Source of the DNA: an uncultured Alphaproteobacteria bacterium
Lineage (GTDB): Bacteria; Pseudomonadota; Alphaproteobacteria; HIMB59; GCA-002718135
Assembly (NCBI GenBank): GCA_902518705.1
Contig: CABYHW010000007.1
Coordinates: 1-51,145 of the forward strand
Length of the DNA stretch: 51,145 bases
Direction of reading: 5' to 3'
Part shown: in pieces, positions 9,728 to 17,937 of the stretch
Layout of the letters: each line of letters begins with the position of its first letter
Numbering within the stretch: position 1 is the first letter of the stretch
Notes under the pieces: generated by a model
Told to the model about the DNA's origin: nothing
Database searches by the model: none
Seen by the model: the letters and a program-made list of their open reading frames with translations, nothing else
Made by a program: the position numbers and the translations under genes

Positions 9728-9755
9728 AAACCCAGTCTATCGAAAGACTGGGTTT
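9728..9755 (-). terminator. Rho-independent terminator of the BI-1 gene
   Basis: An 11-bp perfect stem (arms 9728-9738 and 9745-9755, six-base loop) with a GC-rich CCCAGTCT core. On the minus strand it is followed by a T-rich run, so it terminates transcription coming from the BI-1 gene that ends at 9777. It lies immediately upstream of the TPR-glycosyltransferase start, which therefore needs its own promoter or read-through. Confidence 0.9.
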
Positions 9756-9776
9756 AGTAAATATATAATGTATAGC

Positions 9777-10529
9777 TTATCTTCTTTGTCCAAATAATTG
9801 AAGTAATAATATAAACAGATTTATAAAGTCTAAGTAAAGTTTAAGTGCTCCCATTAGTGCTTTTTTTGATCCTACTTCATTGCTGTCACCACTGTAATAC
9901 ATATTTTTTATATTTTGAGTGTCATATGCAGTCAAACCGATAAATACTAAAACTCCTATAACGGAAATAGCAAATTGCAATGCTGATGAACCTATAAAAA
10001 TGTTAACAACACTTGCAATTATTATACCAATAAGACCCATAAATAAAAAACCTCCGAGTCTAGTTAAATCTCTTTTTGTGGTATAGCCATACAAACTCAT
10101 CGCTCCAAAAGTACCTGCGGTAATAAAGAATACTCTTGCTATTGAAGTCTGAGTGAACTCAATAAATACAGATGCAAGAGATAATCCCATTATACTTGCA
10201 AACAGCCAAAAAGTTATTTGAGCAGCAGATACTGACATTTTATTTATTCTTGCGCTTAAATAAAATACAAAACCTAGTGGAGCTAACATCACAACCCATT
10301 TTAGCGGGGAACCAAAAAGTAACATTCCTATCTGAGTAACGCCTACAATTTGACCCATGTCATTTGTAACTATTGAAGCTTTACCAAAAAAGTAAGCTAC
10401 AAATCCGGTAAGTAACAAGCCAATTGTCATATAATTGTAGACTTTAAGCATATATGCTCTTAATCCTTCATCAATTGCTGCTTGATCTACAGATTTAGTA
10501 TAAGATCGTTGATTAAAGTCTAAAGCCAT
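9777..10529 (-). CDS. Bax inhibitor-1 (BI-1/YccA) family membrane protein
   Basis: A 250-residue polytopic protein with about seven hydrophobic helices and the family signature near the end: GLTAYDTQNIKNMYY, with a conserved Asp, followed by ALKLYLDFINLFILLLQLFG. BI-1/YccA proteins act as pH-sensitive calcium leak channels, or partners of the FtsH protease, in the inner membrane. The start is supported by AAGGAGA seven bases upstream of the ATG. It is monocistronic: its own terminator lies downstream, and the divergent aldo/keto reductase starts 70 bp away. Confidence 0.93.
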   Translation of the reverse strand: MALDFNQRSYTKSVDQAAIDEGLRAYMLKVYNYMTIGLLLTGFVAYFFGKASIVTNDMGQIVGVTQIGMLLFGSPLKWVVMLAPLGFVFYLSARINKMSVSAAQITFWLFASIMGLSLASVFIEFTQTSIARVFFITAGTFGAMSLYGYTTKRDLTRLGGFLFMGLIGIIIASVVNIFIGSSALQFAISVIGVLVFIGLTAYDTQNIKNMYYSGDSNEVGSKKALMGALKLYLDFINLFILLLQLFGQRR

Positions 10530-10599
10530 AATTTCTCCTTTAAATTATTACTAATATCGTTATAAATCCGACAATTTCAAGGCATTTTGTAAAAATATT

Positions 10600-11649
10600 A
10601 TGAAGTATAGAAAACTAGGCATATCAGATTTAGATGTAAGTGTCATTTGCCTAGGTACTATGACTTGGGGAGAACAAAATAATCAAGATCACGGCTTTGA
10701 ACAGATGAATTATGCATTTGAAAGAGGCGTAAATTTTTTTGATACAGCTGAAGTTTATTCTATACCAACTAGAGCAGAAACGTATGGCAAAACTGAGGAA
10801 ATTATTGGTAATTGGTTTAGTCAAAATAATAAAAGAAAAGACGTAATTTTGGCAACTAAAATTTGTGCAAAAAGTGATGGTAATAGTTGGATAAGAAACG
10901 GGGGACCAAATCTTATTTTTGATAAAAAAAATATTAATGCGGCGATTGATGGGAGTCTTAAAAGATTAAAGACTGATTATATTGATTTATACCAACTTCA
11001 TGCTCCAGAAAGAAAAGTACCAAAGTTTGGAAAACTAGATTTCGAATATGACCCTGAAGATTCATGGGTTGATTTAGAAGAAGTCTTATCTTGTCTTCAA
11101 GACTTAGTTAAACAGGGAAAAGTAAGACACATAGGTGTATCTAATGAGACACCTTGGGGTGTAATGAAATATATGAAATTATCAGAAGAAAAAAATCTTC
11201 CTAGAATGATGTCTATTCAAAATGTTTATAGTTTAGTAAATAGAATTTTTGATATTCATAATTCGGAAGTTTCAATCAGAGAAAATTGCGGCCTACTTGC
11301 TTATTCACCTTTAGCAGGAGGTAGATTAAGTGGTAAATATATTGGAGGTAAAAATCCACCCAATACAAGATTTACATTATGGGCTAACCGCTTTGATAGA
11401 CACAACACAATGAGAGGAGAAAATGCTATAGAAAAATATGTTAACCTTGCAAATAAGCATGGCATAGTGCCATCTACATTTGCTAACGCTTTTGTGAATG
11501 ATCGTCCATTTGTAACAAGTAACATTATTGGGGCGACCACAATGGATCAGCTCAAAGAAAATATTGATAGTATTGATATAACCTTAACAGATGATATTTT
11601 ACAAGAGATTGAAGATATCCATCTTTATGATCCAAACCCTTGCGTATGA
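10600..11649 (+). CDS. Aldo/keto reductase, Tas-like (first tandem copy)
   Basis: An NADPH-dependent carbonyl reductase of the Tas branch of the AKR superfamily; the physiological substrate is unknown. The 349 residues show the catalytic tetrad Asp48, Tyr53 (FDTAEVY), Lys87 (ATK) and His134 (YQLH). The C-terminal NIIGATTMDQLKENI lines the cofactor phosphate pocket. It is clearly paralogous to the next gene, 18 bp downstream. At the position after His134 it has Ala, where the second copy and Tas have Trp (HWPER), which could change the active-site entrance. Confidence 0.93.
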   Translation: MKYRKLGISDLDVSVICLGTMTWGEQNNQDHGFEQMNYAFERGVNFFDTAEVYSIPTRAETYGKTEEIIGNWFSQNNKRKDVILATKICAKSDGNSWIRNGGPNLIFDKKNINAAIDGSLKRLKTDYIDLYQLHAPERKVPKFGKLDFEYDPEDSWVDLEEVLSCLQDLVKQGKVRHIGVSNETPWGVMKYMKLSEEKNLPRMMSIQNVYSLVNRIFDIHNSEVSIRENCGLLAYSPLAGGRLSGKYIGGKNPPNTRFTLWANRFDRHNTMRGENAIEKYVNLANKHGIVPSTFANAFVNDRPFVTSNIIGATTMDQLKENIDSIDITLTDDILQEIEDIHLYDPNPCV

Positions 11650-11667
11650 TAATCGTGAGTATAAAAA

Positions 11668-12720
11668 ATGAAGTATAGAAAATTAGGTAATACAGAAATT
11701 GATGTGAGTGTTATTTGCCTTGGTACTATGACTTTTGGTGAACAAAACAGTCAACAAGATGGTTTCGATCAAATGGATTATGCTGTTGAAAGAGGAGTGA
11801 ATTTTTTTGATACTGCAGAGCTATATGCAGTTATGCCTAGAAAAGAAACTTATGGTAAAACTGAGGAGATAGTTGGTAATTGGTTTCAAGAAAAGAAAAA
11901 TAGAGAAAAAATAATTTTAGCATCAAAAATAGCTTCAAAATCAGATGGTCTTGAATGGATCAGAGAAGGATCAAAAACTCTTGGTTTTGATAAAAAAAAT
12001 ATGAACGCCGCAATAGATGAAAGTCTTAAAAGACTAAAAACTGATTATATTGATCTATATCAATTGCATTGGCCTGAAAGAAAAGTTCCTAAATTTGGAA
12101 TTTTAGATTTTGAATACGATGCTAGTGATAATCATTGGACTAACGTTGAAGAAGTTTTATATAATTTAGATCAGCTTGTTAAAGCAGGTAAGATTAGATA
12201 TGCAGGTTTATCTAATGAGACACCATGGGGTGTTATGAAATATCTTCAGATATCTAAAGAAAAAAATCTTCCTCGTATGATGTCTATTCAAAATGTATAT
12301 AGTTTAGTAAACCGTGTATTTGATATTCATAACTCAGAGGTTTCTATTCGTGAAAATTGTGGTTTACTTGCCTATTCACCATTAGCTGGAGGAAGATTAA
12401 GCGGTAAATATATTGGCGGTAAAAATCCAAAAAAAGCCAGATATTCGCTTTGGCCTAGACGGTTTTCTAGACATCATACAGAAAGAGGAGAAAGAGCTAT
12501 TGAAAAATATGTTAACATAGCAAACAAACATGGAATTCCACCTTCAACTTTTGCTAATGCTTTTGTAAACGATCGCCCATTTGTGACTAGCAATATAATA
12601 GGTGCTACAAGTATCGAACAACTTAAAGAAAATATTGATAGTATAGATGTATCTTTATCAAAAGAATTATTAAAAGAAATAGAAGATATACACTTATCTG
12701 ATCCAAACCCCTGTGTTTAA
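11668..12720 (+). CDS. Aldo/keto reductase, Tas-like (second tandem copy)
   Basis: The 350-residue paralogue of the preceding gene, with the same tetrad positions (Asp48, Tyr53, Lys87, His134) and the family-typical HWPER. A block of more than 50 residues around 190-250, including NVYSLVNRVFDIHNSE, is almost identical to the first copy, although the codons differ at many third positions. This points to an old duplication kept under protein-level selection. The two genes are almost certainly one transcript. Its stop is 5 bp from the convergent kinase gene. Confidence 0.93.
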   Translation: MKYRKLGNTEIDVSVICLGTMTFGEQNSQQDGFDQMDYAVERGVNFFDTAELYAVMPRKETYGKTEEIVGNWFQEKKNREKIILASKIASKSDGLEWIREGSKTLGFDKKNMNAAIDESLKRLKTDYIDLYQLHWPERKVPKFGILDFEYDASDNHWTNVEEVLYNLDQLVKAGKIRYAGLSNETPWGVMKYLQISKEKNLPRMMSIQNVYSLVNRVFDIHNSEVSIRENCGLLAYSPLAGGRLSGKYIGGKNPKKARYSLWPRRFSRHHTERGERAIEKYVNIANKHGIPPSTFANAFVNDRPFVTSNIIGATSIEQLKENIDSIDVSLSKELLKEIEDIHLSDPNPCV

Positions 12721-12725
12721 TATTT

Positions 12726-13601
12726 TTATATTTTAATTTTAAGTAATAGATCACGAACATTCTCAATATAGCTTCTATCCCATAAATAAACATTTAATAA
12801 TGAATAGTATAATTGATAAATTGGCTCATATTCTAGATAATATTTATCAATACTTATATGACTATTATATTTATCTAAAAATTTTCTATCAATAAATTTT
12901 GGATTAAACCATCTCAAATAGGAGACTTCTAATTCATTATGACCATAAAAAGATCCCGGATCAATTAAGCCTGTAAATTTTTTATTTTTGAAAAGTATAT
13001 TGCCCTCCCATAAGTCCCCATGTAGCAATGATGGTTTTGGTTTGTTGGGAATAAAATTATCTATTTTTTTTAATAATATATCAACTTTAGTGTTAGTAGT
13101 TTTATCCATAGGCTGATTCTTATTGATTAACTCAAATATATAATTCAATCTTTTATCTCTATAGAATTCTACCCAATTTTTGGAGTAAGAGTTCGGCTGA
13201 TTTAAACCACCAATCTGTGTATCAAAATTAAAACCATAATTAATGTTTTTTTTAGAATGAAGTGCAATTATACAATTTAACAAATCATCATTCGTTTTAT
13301 TTGGTAGACAATTATTGTTTTCTATAAATGACATTACAATAAATTTATTATTATAATTAATTATTTTTGGAAAAAAATTAAACTTATGAGTATTTAAAAA
13401 AAGAAGATTGTCGGCTTCTGATTTTATTGCATTAAACTTGCCTTTTTTATTGTAATAATATTTGACAATAAATGGTTTATTATCTTCTGTGTTAATTTTT
13501 AAGCAATTTATACCAAAAGAATCAGATAATATGTTGTAATCTAAAATTTTTTTATTATCTAAAAGTTTTTCAATTTCTAAAATGACATTATTTTCAATCA
13601 T
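12726..13601 (-). CDS. Fructosamine kinase-like (FN3K) family protein
   Basis: A 291-residue aminoglycoside-phosphotransferase-fold kinase. Diagnostic segments are the ATP-lysine strand PFIVKYY near residue 42, the catalytic loop LLHGDLWEGNILF, and the metal aspartate in LIDPGSFYGHNELEVSYLRWF; HGDLWxGN with GHxExE is specific to the fructosamine/ketosamine-3-kinase branch. It would phosphorylate glycated amines so they decompose (deglycation). Its ATG (13601) and the ATG of the divergent DUF3429 gene (13607) are only 5 bp apart, so its promoter must lie within that neighbour. Confidence 0.88.
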   Translation of the reverse strand: MIENNVILEIEKLLDNKKILDYNILSDSFGINCLKINTEDNKPFIVKYYYNKKGKFNAIKSEADNLLFLNTHKFNFFPKIINYNNKFIVMSFIENNNCLPNKTNDDLLNCIIALHSKKNINYGFNFDTQIGGLNQPNSYSKNWVEFYRDKRLNYIFELINKNQPMDKTTNTKVDILLKKIDNFIPNKPKPSLLHGDLWEGNILFKNKKFTGLIDPGSFYGHNELEVSYLRWFNPKFIDRKFLDKYNSHISIDKYYLEYEPIYQLYYSLLNVYLWDRSYIENVRDLLLKIKI

Positions 13602-13606
13602 ATTAA

Positions 13607-14038
13607 ATGTTAAAAAAAATTAATATTCAATTTTTATTTTCATATTTTGGTTTAATACCATATGCAGTAATACTTTTAGATAAATATTTTTTTTTAATAA
13701 TTAATGAAGAGGTTTCATCTAATTTTATTATTTATTACAGTTTAATCATTATTGTTTTCATAGGATCAATTAACTGGAATTTGAAAGACAATCTACCAAC
13801 ACATATTGTAGTTTATGGTTTTTTGCCAAGCTTTTTCTCAGTTATAATCATAATATTAAATCTCTATGATATTAGTGTGTTTATAATATTTTTTTTAATA
13901 ATTCTCCTATTATTGACTCAACTATTTTTTGATTACATAATCATATTTTCTAACGAATCAAATAAAGGAGCGTTTTATTTTCTAAGATTTCCTCTAACAA
14001 TTTTGATCTCAGTTTTCTTATTACTTATTTTATTTTAG
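13607..14038 (+). CDS. DUF3429 family inner-membrane protein
   Basis: A 143-residue protein with five predicted membrane helices. The early YFGLIPYAVILLDKY and later YYSLIIIVFIGSINWNL match the GLiPF and Y-x-IlaFlgGi-W pattern of DUF3429 proteins, whose function is unknown. It starts 5 bp from the divergent kinase gene, and its 3' end overlaps the convergent asparaginase gene by 14 bp. No ribosome-binding site is possible outside the neighbouring coding region. Base composition is extremely T-rich, as expected for a membrane protein in this genome. Confidence 0.75.
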   Translation: MLKKINIQFLFSYFGLIPYAVILLDKYFFLIINEEVSSNFIIYYSLIIIVFIGSINWNLKDNLPTHIVVYGFLPSFFSVIIIILNLYDISVFIIFFLIILLLLTQLFFDYIIIFSNESNKGAFYFLRFPLTILISVFLLLILF

Positions 14039-15020
14039 AACTTATATATCCAATCTTTTTTCCTGCATGATTCTTGAGATAAAATGGTTCTTTTTTTTCT
14101 AAATCACCTAACTCTTTTTTATTCATTAGTTTTAATTTTCTAAATATATTTATTATAGTTATTGGTATGGCTCTTTCATTACCATCACTTACTTTAATCA
14201 CCCCACTCACCCCTTTTTTCAAATGAGCAAACAAAAACACACCTTCAGCCCCATGTTTACAAAATATTTTACTTTTTGAAGAATCAATTACTTTTGTATC
14301 AAAGCTTTTTGTTCCTCCAATATAATTTGGATAATTTAAAGTTGAATCAATAAGTAGTTTCGTTGCTATTGAATACTCAAAATTACTATTATAACATTTA
14401 ATTAAATTATTTAAGGCTTTAGATATTGATTTTATTTGGAATGAATATTGTGGAGCACTACAACCATCTAAAGAGAAATTCTCTTTTGACAGTTTTGTCT
14501 CTGTGAATTTATTGAAGACTTTTCTGATATTTTTTTGATGCGGATGATTGAAATCTAAATAATTTGCAATGCTGTAATTATTAAATAGACAACTTGTTAA
14601 CATAGCTAAATGTTTGCCAGCACAATTGTTATGTAACTCGTTAAATTTCTTTCTTGAATATATTATTTTTTCTGAAGCTGTTTTGTCTAATGGTCCATGA
14701 ATACCACATCGTAAATTTTTTGTTTTTAATTTTATTTTTGAAATCCAACTTTTTAGTTCACGTATATGAAATTCCTCTCCTTTGTGAGAAGCACAAGCTA
14801 AAGCTATGTGTTTATCTCTTAATTTATATTTTTTAATTGCACCTGACATTACAAAAGGTATAGCTTGAAATATTTTAATTGAAGATCGAGGAAAAAAATA
14901 ATCATTATCATTATTTGTAGATAACAAAATTTTACCATCAACATTTGTTATCAATGCTTTGACCTGATGGGTACTTTCAATTCTTTTACCTCTAATAAAA
15001 TCGACGTGAATTTTGGTCAC
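14025..15020 (-). CDS. Asparaginase II family protein
   Basis: A 331-residue member of the Asparaginase_II (PF06089-type) family, expected to hydrolyse asparagine to aspartate and ammonia. Visible signatures are PRSSIKIFQAIP near residue 43, CASHKGEEFHIRELKSW, LRCGIHGP, and HNNCAGKHLAML in the middle, then DGCSAPQYSF. The start is GTG at 15020. It lies 24 bp below the ChrR-like gene on the same strand, so it may belong to the ECF sigma transcription unit. Its 3' end overlaps the DUF3429 gene by 14 bp. Confidence 0.9.
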   Translation of the reverse strand: MTKIHVDFIRGKRIESTHQVKALITNVDGKILLSTNNDNDYFFPRSSIKIFQAIPFVMSGAIKKYKLRDKHIALACASHKGEEFHIRELKSWISKIKLKTKNLRCGIHGPLDKTASEKIIYSRKKFNELHNNCAGKHLAMLTSCLFNNYSIANYLDFNHPHQKNIRKVFNKFTETKLSKENFSLDGCSAPQYSFQIKSISKALNNLIKCYNSNFEYSIATKLLIDSTLNYPNYIGGTKSFDTKVIDSSKSKIFCKHGAEGVFLFAHLKKGVSGVIKVSDGNERAIPITIINIFRKLKLMNKKELGDLEKKEPFYLKNHAGKKIGYISSKIK

Positions 15021-15044
15021 GCTTTGAATTATACAATAATGAAT

Positions 15045-15674
15045 TTATTTTGGCTTAAAAAAAGATTTAATAAATGTAAATAAATTTAAGAAAGATCCGT
15101 ACTTACCAAAGAAAATCACATCTTTTTCAGTAATACTTAAACATACACAACCAGTATCTCTTGATGCAATTGGAGTATGTTTTATTTTTTGATCATTTAT
15201 CTGAATGTCCCCCTTACAGTATTCACCATATTCATCGCAGAAACTGCCTTCTAAAACTAATATGTATTCTTTACCACCATGGGAGTGCAGTGGTACGGAA
15301 ACTCCAGGATCCATTTTTATTAATTTTAATTCGTCTTTATCGTCAATCTTGGCAGTATACTCATTAAAACCTTTATAAATTTGTTTCCAATTTAAATTAT
15401 TAAGGCTTCCAAAGAAACTATTTACTGGATCTTCAACATAAGAAGTAGATTTACTATTTTCACCATTAATGCAGTCTGTATACTTAAGATTTTTAGGATG
15501 AATGTTTTCATTATCTATTAGATTTTCACCCAACATATTTTCAAATGTAAAGCTGATTCTAGAAGCATTTGAATTTAAATGTAAGTATGTTGAAGCAAAT
15601 AGTGATTTTGCAGGACCTAATAGCCCTGATGCGAAATCAAATATAAGCTGGTTTTTTACTACTGTTCCGTTCAT
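15045..15674 (-). CDS. ChrR-like cupin anti-sigma factor with degenerate zinc domain
   Basis: Partner of the ECF sigma factor upstream, with which it overlaps by 4 bp (ATGA). The 209 residues comprise an N-terminal segment FDFASGLLGPAKSLFASTYL, resembling the anti-sigma domain, and a C-terminal cupin with HSH at 130-132, Glu136 and His166 as metal ligands followed by a GCVC segment. In ChrR the anti-sigma domain binds zinc through an N-terminal His and an HxxxCxxC set. Here the aligned positions appear to be Tyr30, Asn34 and Ala37, and the N-terminal His is missing. It may still bind sigma without zinc, or act only through the cupin. Confidence 0.75.
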   Translation of the reverse strand: MNGTVVKNQLIFDFASGLLGPAKSLFASTYLHLNSNASRISFTFENMLGENLIDNENIHPKNLKYTDCINGENSKSTSYVEDPVNSFFGSLNNLNWKQIYKGFNEYTAKIDDKDELKLIKMDPGVSVPLHSHGGKEYILVLEGSFCDEYGEYCKGDIQINDQKIKHTPIASRDTGCVCLSITEKDVIFFGKYGSFLNLFTFIKSFFKPK

Positions 15675-16207
15675 CTTAAAAATCCCTGCATTTTGGTTAA
15701 AATATGTCTTATTCTTGATTTAACTGTCCCTAAAGGAATTTCAAGCTCATCTGCGATTTTTTTATGACTTTTATTTTCAAAAAAGTTCATTTTTATCATT
15801 ATTTTTTGCTGTTCATCGAGTTCATTATTTATTTTTTCTATTTGTGCTTTTGCTTCATTTTCTTCAATTAGATCAACTTCTCTATCTTGGTATAAAAATT
15901 CTCGTATATCTTCTTCTTTAAAATCTATTTTTGAATTTTTCCTGAAAAAGTCTATTTTTTTGTTTCTAGCAATAGTAAATATCCACGTTGAAAGGGCTGA
16001 TTTGTTTGAGTCATACAGATCTGATTTTACCCAAACACTGCTTAAAACCTCTTGTGTCAGTTCTTCAGACCTTTCAAATCTGATGCCATTTTGAATAAAA
16101 TAGGCATTAACTTTGGGGGCAAAAAAATCAAAAATTTCCGAAAAAGCCATTTCGTCGCGGTCTATTTTAATCCTATTCATAAGGTTGATTAAATGTGACT
16201 TTTCCAT
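15671..16207 (-). CDS. ECF RNA polymerase sigma factor (ChrR-associated, ECF11-like)
   Basis: A 178-residue group 4 sigma factor. Region 2 covers about residues 15-90: FFAPKVNAYFIQNG, SEELTQEVLSSVW and LSTWIFTIARNKKIDFFRK. Region 4 covers about 120-178: LDEQQKIMIKMNFFENKSHKKIA and PLGTVKSRIRHIL. The LSTWIFTIARN and SHxxIA...PLGTVKSRI pattern is that of the ECF11/RpoE group, which controls the singlet-oxygen and photo-oxidative response in phototrophic alphaproteobacteria. It is cotranscribed with the ChrR-like gene. No recognisable ECF11-type promoter was found in the 72-bp upstream spacer, so autoregulation is not supported by what I can see. Confidence 0.92.
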   Translation of the reverse strand: MEKSHLINLMNRIKIDRDEMAFSEIFDFFAPKVNAYFIQNGIRFERSEELTQEVLSSVWVKSDLYDSNKSALSTWIFTIARNKKIDFFRKNSKIDFKEEDIREFLYQDREVDLIEENEAKAQIEKINNELDEQQKIMIKMNFFENKSHKKIADELEIPLGTVKSRIRHILTKMQGFLR

Positions 16208-16259
16208 GATTTAAAAAGAATCCGACATTGTCTAAACTTTCTTAACTAATTGCATAAGA

Positions 16260-16265
16260 TATACT
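16260..16265 (+). promoter_or_regulatory. Possible -10 element for the IalB-like/argG unit
   Basis: TATACT lies 14 bp before the ATG at 16280 in the short divergent spacer between the ECF sigma gene and the IalB-like gene. No convincing -35 hexamer sits 16-18 bp upstream (CTTTCT at 17 bp). It is a weak call based on one hexamer in AT-rich DNA. Confidence 0.3.
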
Positions 16266-16279
16266 AAAAGAAGCAATTG

Positions 16280-16750
16280 ATGAAAATTTTTATTAAGTTT
16301 TTAATAGTACTATATGTAGCACTACCTTCTAATGTTACAGCCCTAGAAGCTGGGGAATGGTCTTTTGAGAAAACTGATGAGTATTGTTATGTAGGTAGTC
16401 TAGCAACAAAAACAGATTTACCTAGTGATAAGAAAAGAGGTGATTTCTATGTTTTGGTTTACAAAAACATTGGTAATCCTGACACTGTAGTCCAAATTGA
16501 AGCGGGTTATAACTATAAAGTGCCTTCCGATATTATAGTAAATATTGATAAGGGAGATTATAAATTTTACACAACAGAAGACTTACCAACTGCTGCTTGG
16601 ACAGAAGATGATAGTAAAGTTATTTTTGCAATGAAGAAAGGACTTGAGCTCAAAGTTACCGGTGAGTCTTCCAGAGGTACTGTTACTATTGATACATATA
16701 CCCTTAATGGATTTACTGCAGCCTATAATAAATTAATCGAAGATTGTTAA
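16280..16750 (+). CDS. IalB-family (invasion-associated locus B-like) periplasmic protein
   Basis: A 156-residue exported protein: a signal peptide of about 22 residues (KIFIKFLIVLYVALPSNVTA) is followed by a mature domain with WSFEKTDEYCYVGS near the start and a Cys as the last residue, a probable disulfide pair. The motifs IEAGYNYKVPS, FAMKKGLELKVTGESSRGT and IDTYTLNGFTAAYNKL match the IalB family common in alphaproteobacteria, whose general function is unknown despite the Bartonella name. I chose ATG 16280 over TTG 16277. Its stop codon abuts the argG start, so the two are coupled. Confidence 0.85.
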   Translation: MKIFIKFLIVLYVALPSNVTALEAGEWSFEKTDEYCYVGSLATKTDLPSDKKRGDFYVLVYKNIGNPDTVVQIEAGYNYKVPSDIIVNIDKGDYKFYTTEDLPTAAWTEDDSKVIFAMKKGLELKVTGESSRGTVTIDTYTLNGFTAAYNKLIEDC

Positions 16751-17932
16751 ATGCCTAAAAAAATTGTTTTAGCTTATTCTGGTGGATTAGATACCAGTGT
16801 TATTCTTAAGTGGCTTCAAAATAAATATAACTGTCCAGTTGTTACCTTCACAGCTGATATTGGTCAAGGTGATGAATTATCACCAATAGAAAATAAAGCT
16901 AAAAATCTAGGAGTAAAAGAAGTTTTTATAGAAAATCTTCAAGAAGAGTTTGTTAGAGATTACGTATTTCCAATGTTTAGAGCTAATGCATTATATGAAG
17001 GTACATATATGCTTGGAACCGCAATAGCACGTCCTTTAATTGCAAAAAGGCAAATAGAAATTGCCAAAACTGTAGGTGCAGACGCTGTTGCACATGGGGC
17101 TACTGGGAAAGGTAATGATCAAGTTAGGTTTGAACTTGGTTATTATTATAATGATCCAAAAATTCTAGTAATTGCGCCTTGGAGAGATTGGGAATTTGAA
17201 AGTAGAAGCGATTTAATTAAATTTGCACAAATTAATCAAATTCAAGTACCTAAAGATAAATTAGGTGAGCCTCCCTTTAGCACAGATGCAAATTTATTAC
17301 ATACTTCATCAGAGGGTAAGCTACTGGAAGACCCTTGGGCTGAACCACCTGAACATGTTTATACAAGAACAAAAAATTTAGAAAACTGTTCAAATGAAAG
17401 TGAAACTATAATAATAGAATTTAAAAAAGGCGATCCAGTCTCAATAAACAAAAAAGAATTAAAGCCTCATTTATTATTAAAAAAATTAAATGACATAGCA
17501 GGTATGCATGGTATTGGAAGATTAGATTTAGTTGAAAATAGATTTGTTGGTATTAAATCCAGAGGTGTTTATGAGACACCAGGTGGTACAATTTTATTAC
17601 AAGCAAGAAGAGCTATTGAAAGTCTCACACTGGACAAAGGCGAATCTCACCTTAAAGATGAGATCATGCCTAAATATGCAGAAACAATATATAACGGATT
17701 TTGGTTTTCTTCGGAAAGATTAGCCATGCAGAAGTTAATTGATTCTACACAAGATAAAGTTAATGGACATGTAAAATTAAAATTGTTTAAAGGAAATGTT
17801 GTTATTCTTGGAAGAAAATCTCCAAATAGTCTTTATAATAATTCACTAGTATCCTTCGATGAAAAAGGTGACTTTAACCAAAAAGATGCAGAGGGATTTA
17901 TTAAAATTAATTCTTTAAGATTTAAAATTTAA
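16751..17932 (+). CDS. argG: Argininosuccinate synthase
   Basis: Joins citrulline and aspartate, with ATP to AMP, in arginine biosynthesis. The 393 residues carry the N-type ATP loop [10 protein letters not shown] (residues 8-17), [25 protein letters not shown] and the C-terminal [10 protein letters not shown], matching the type-1 enzyme at nearly the usual length of about 400. It begins directly after the stop of the IalB-like gene (no spacer) and is followed 5 bp later by a glycosyltransferase-like gene. argH is not in the window. Confidence 0.97.
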   Translation: MPKKIVLAYSGGLDTSVILKWLQNKYNCPVVTFTADIGQGDELSPIENKAKNLGVKEVFIENLQEEFVRDYVFPMFRANALYEGTYMLGTAIARPLIAKRQIEIAKTVGADAVAHGATGKGNDQVRFELGYYYNDPKILVIAPWRDWEFESRSDLIKFAQINQIQVPKDKLGEPPFSTDANLLHTSSEGKLLEDPWAEPPEHVYTRTKNLENCSNESETIIIEFKKGDPVSINKKELKPHLLLKKLNDIAGMHGIGRLDLVENRFVGIKSRGVYETPGGTILLQARRAIESLTLDKGESHLKDEIMPKYAETIYNGFWFSSERLAMQKLIDSTQDKVNGHVKLKLFKGNVVILGRKSPNSLYNNSLVSFDEKGDFNQKDAEGFIKINSLRFKI

Positions 17933-17937
17933 ATTTA

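Noticed and set aside
16208-16279. ECF11-type autoregulatory promoter upstream of the sigma factor gene
   Set aside because: No TGATC-like -35 with a suitably spaced -10 was found on the minus strand.
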